Source of the DNA: Actinomycetes bacterium
GTDB taxonomy: Bacteria > Actinomycetota > Actinomycetes > Mycobacteriales > Micromonosporaceae
Length of the DNA: 6,460 nucleotides
Direction of reading: 5' to 3'
NCBI GenBank assembly: GCA_021793335.1
Contig: JAJYSW010000189.1
Location: forward strand, 1 to 6,460
Shown here: in pieces, positions 5,526 through 6,460 of the stretch
How positions within the stretch are numbered: position 1 is the first letter of the stretch
Layout of the letters: each line of letters begins with the position of its first letter
Notes under the pieces: model-generated
Told to the model about the DNA's origin: nothing
Database searches by the model: none
What the model saw: the letters and a program-made list of their open reading frames with translations, nothing else
Translations under genes and position numbers: made by a program

Positions 5526-5650
5526 CTATCCCGTCCGTGGCGGGGCGGCACCATGACGCTTCTCACCCGGCCGTGGGAGCCCGGGCCTGCCTGGGACGTA
5601 TCCCTCGCGAACGGACGGCAATCGAGGCGCTTGCGTGCAAAGGTAACGTC

Positions 5651-6394
5651 ATGGCGAGATTCGTGGTGGTCGGCGGTACGGGCCTCATCGGGAGCGGGGT
5701 CGTACGCGAACTGGCGGTGGAGGGCCATGACGTGCTGGCCGCTTCGCGGCGCACCGGCGTCGACACGATCACCGGTGCCGGCTTGGAGGAGGCGCTCTCG
5801 GGCGCACAGACCGTCGTCGACGCCACCCGGCCGCCGTCATCCTATGGCAACGACGCGGTGTTCGACTTCTTCACCGCTTCGACCGCCAACCTACTGGCAG
5901 CGGCATCCGAAGCGGGCGTCCGGCACCACGTGGCCGTCACCGCGGTCGGCACGAATCATCGGCAGCGCATCCCCTACTACGCGGCGAAGGCCGCTCAGGA
6001 GACGCTCGTGCGAGAGTCGGGCCTGCCTTATTCGCTCGTCCACGCCACGCAGTTCTTCGAGTTCATCGGGACGATCGCCGACGTCTCCACGTCCGAAGGA
6101 ACGGTGCGCCTGCCGAGCGCGCTCAGCCGGCCGATCGCCGCGGCGGACGTCGCGCTGGCGGTGGCGCAGATCGCGGCCGGTCCGCCCGTCGACGGCGACG
6201 TCGAGATCGCCAGCCCCGAGGTCTTCGGGCTGGACGAGCTGGTCCGCCGCGTGCTGGCCGCCCGGCACGATTCCCGTCCCGTCGTCCAGGACGAGGACGC
6301 CCCGTATTTCGGCGCTCCGATCGAGGAGCGGACCCTGCTCCCGGCCGAGGACGCCCAGGTCTTCGGCACGCGGCTCAAAGAGTGGATCCGCTGA
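5651..6394 (+). CDS. NAD(P)-binding SDR / NmrA-like oxidoreductase
   Basis: The 247-residue protein has an N-terminal Rossmann fold with GGTGLIG at 8-14 (the NmrA/atypical-SDR GxxGxxG pattern) after the strand RFVVVG. ASRRTG (31-36) after the second strand suits binding of the NADP(H) phosphate. TAVGT (97-101) precedes the YxxxK-like motif Y109-Y110-A-A-K113. HATQFFEF (131-138) is typical of the SDR_a5/NmrA-like subgroup. It should reduce or bind a small substrate or redox-sense NADP(H); the substrate is unknown. The ATG at 5651 has AAAGG seven bases upstream (5639-5643) and begins exactly at the Rossmann fold; the frame stays open back to 5453, but that part runs over the ArsR promoter and start and is not credible. 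The gene is divergent from the ArsR operon across 161 bases and convergent with the gene at the right edge, 19 bases away. Confidence 0.92.
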   Translation: MARFVVVGGTGLIGSGVVRELAVEGHDVLAASRRTGVDTITGAGLEEALSGAQTVVDATRPPSSYGNDAVFDFFTASTANLLAAASEAGVRHHVAVTAVGTNHRQRIPYYAAKAAQETLVRESGLPYSLVHATQFFEFIGTIADVSTSEGTVRLPSALSRPIAAADVALAVAQIAAGPPVDGDVEIASPEVFGLDELVRRVLAARHDSRPVVQDEDAPYFGAPIEERTLLPAEDAQVFGTRLKEWIR

Positions 6395-6413
6395 GCCTTC
6401 GGGCGCGGCGGCG

Positions 6414-6460
6414 TCACAGGTCACTCAGGTATGTCTCCAGAGCGGCGGCGTAGGCGAGCG
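6414..6460 (-). CDS. C-terminal end of a minus-strand gene cut by the window edge
   Basis: A minus-strand frame enters from the right edge and ends at TGA (6414-6416). Its 14 visible codons read LAYAAALETYLSDL and mostly end in G or C. This composition and the alternating helical pattern suit the C-terminus of a real protein. It would converge on the SDR gene with a 19-base gap. Too little is visible to name a family. Confidence 0.45.
   Translation of the reverse strand, partial: LAYAAALETYLSDL

Noticed and set aside
1..6460. CRISPR array, insertion sequence, toxin-antitoxin or biosynthetic cluster
   Set aside because: No regularly spaced repeats, transposase motifs, terminal inverted repeats, or cluster-type genes are visible; the genes are common housekeeping or stress-type families.

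Overview
The window is about 70% GC, with G or C in most third codon positions, GTG as well as ATG starts, purine-rich Shine-Dalgarno sites and a DtxR/IdeR-type iron box. This points to a high-GC actinomycete chromosome; I cannot name the genus. Nothing in it looks like a phage, plasmid, CRISPR or IS region. It reads as a mostly ordinary chromosomal stretch with a decaying middle section.

Layout, left to right. (1) The 3' end of an unrecognised plus-strand gene (2-253). (2) A convergent gap without a convincing gene (254-587), holding two hairpins and a near-perfect, apparently orphan iron box (555-573). (3) A minus-strand pair: a FrnE/DsbA-like thiol oxidoreductase (2550-1831), followed by a protein of the bacterial eRF1-like/VLRF1 release-factor family (1751-588) carrying GSQ where eRF1 has GGQ. 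(4) A plus-strand tRNA-Val(UAC) (2696-2770) with a leader hairpin and a downstream terminator hairpin. (5) About 465 bases of non-coding, hairpin-rich sequence (2804-3267). (6) Two damaged minus-strand genes: a RibD-C/dihydrofolate-reductase-like gene broken by one frameshift in a C5 run (3859-3268), and a coding-like remnant of unknown identity (about 4142-3892). (7) A minus-strand operon of an ArsR-family regulator (5489-5202) and a group 1 luciferase-like flavin monooxygenase (5186-4185), 15 bases apart. (8) A divergent plus-strand NAD(P)-binding SDR/NmrA-like oxidoreductase (5651-6394). (9) The last 14 codons of a convergent minus-strand gene (6460-6414).

How they may work together: the ArsR repressor probably controls its own operon with the flavin oxidoreductase, and may also control the divergent reductase through the 161-base shared intergenic region, which holds an inverted repeat suited to an operator. 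The thiol oxidoreductase and the release-factor-like protein lie in tandem and may be co-transcribed, which would link thiol/redox homeostasis with ribosome rescue, but that link is inference. The most unusual single signal is the iron box: it matches the DtxR consensus at 18 of 19 positions yet has no recognisable target gene beside it.
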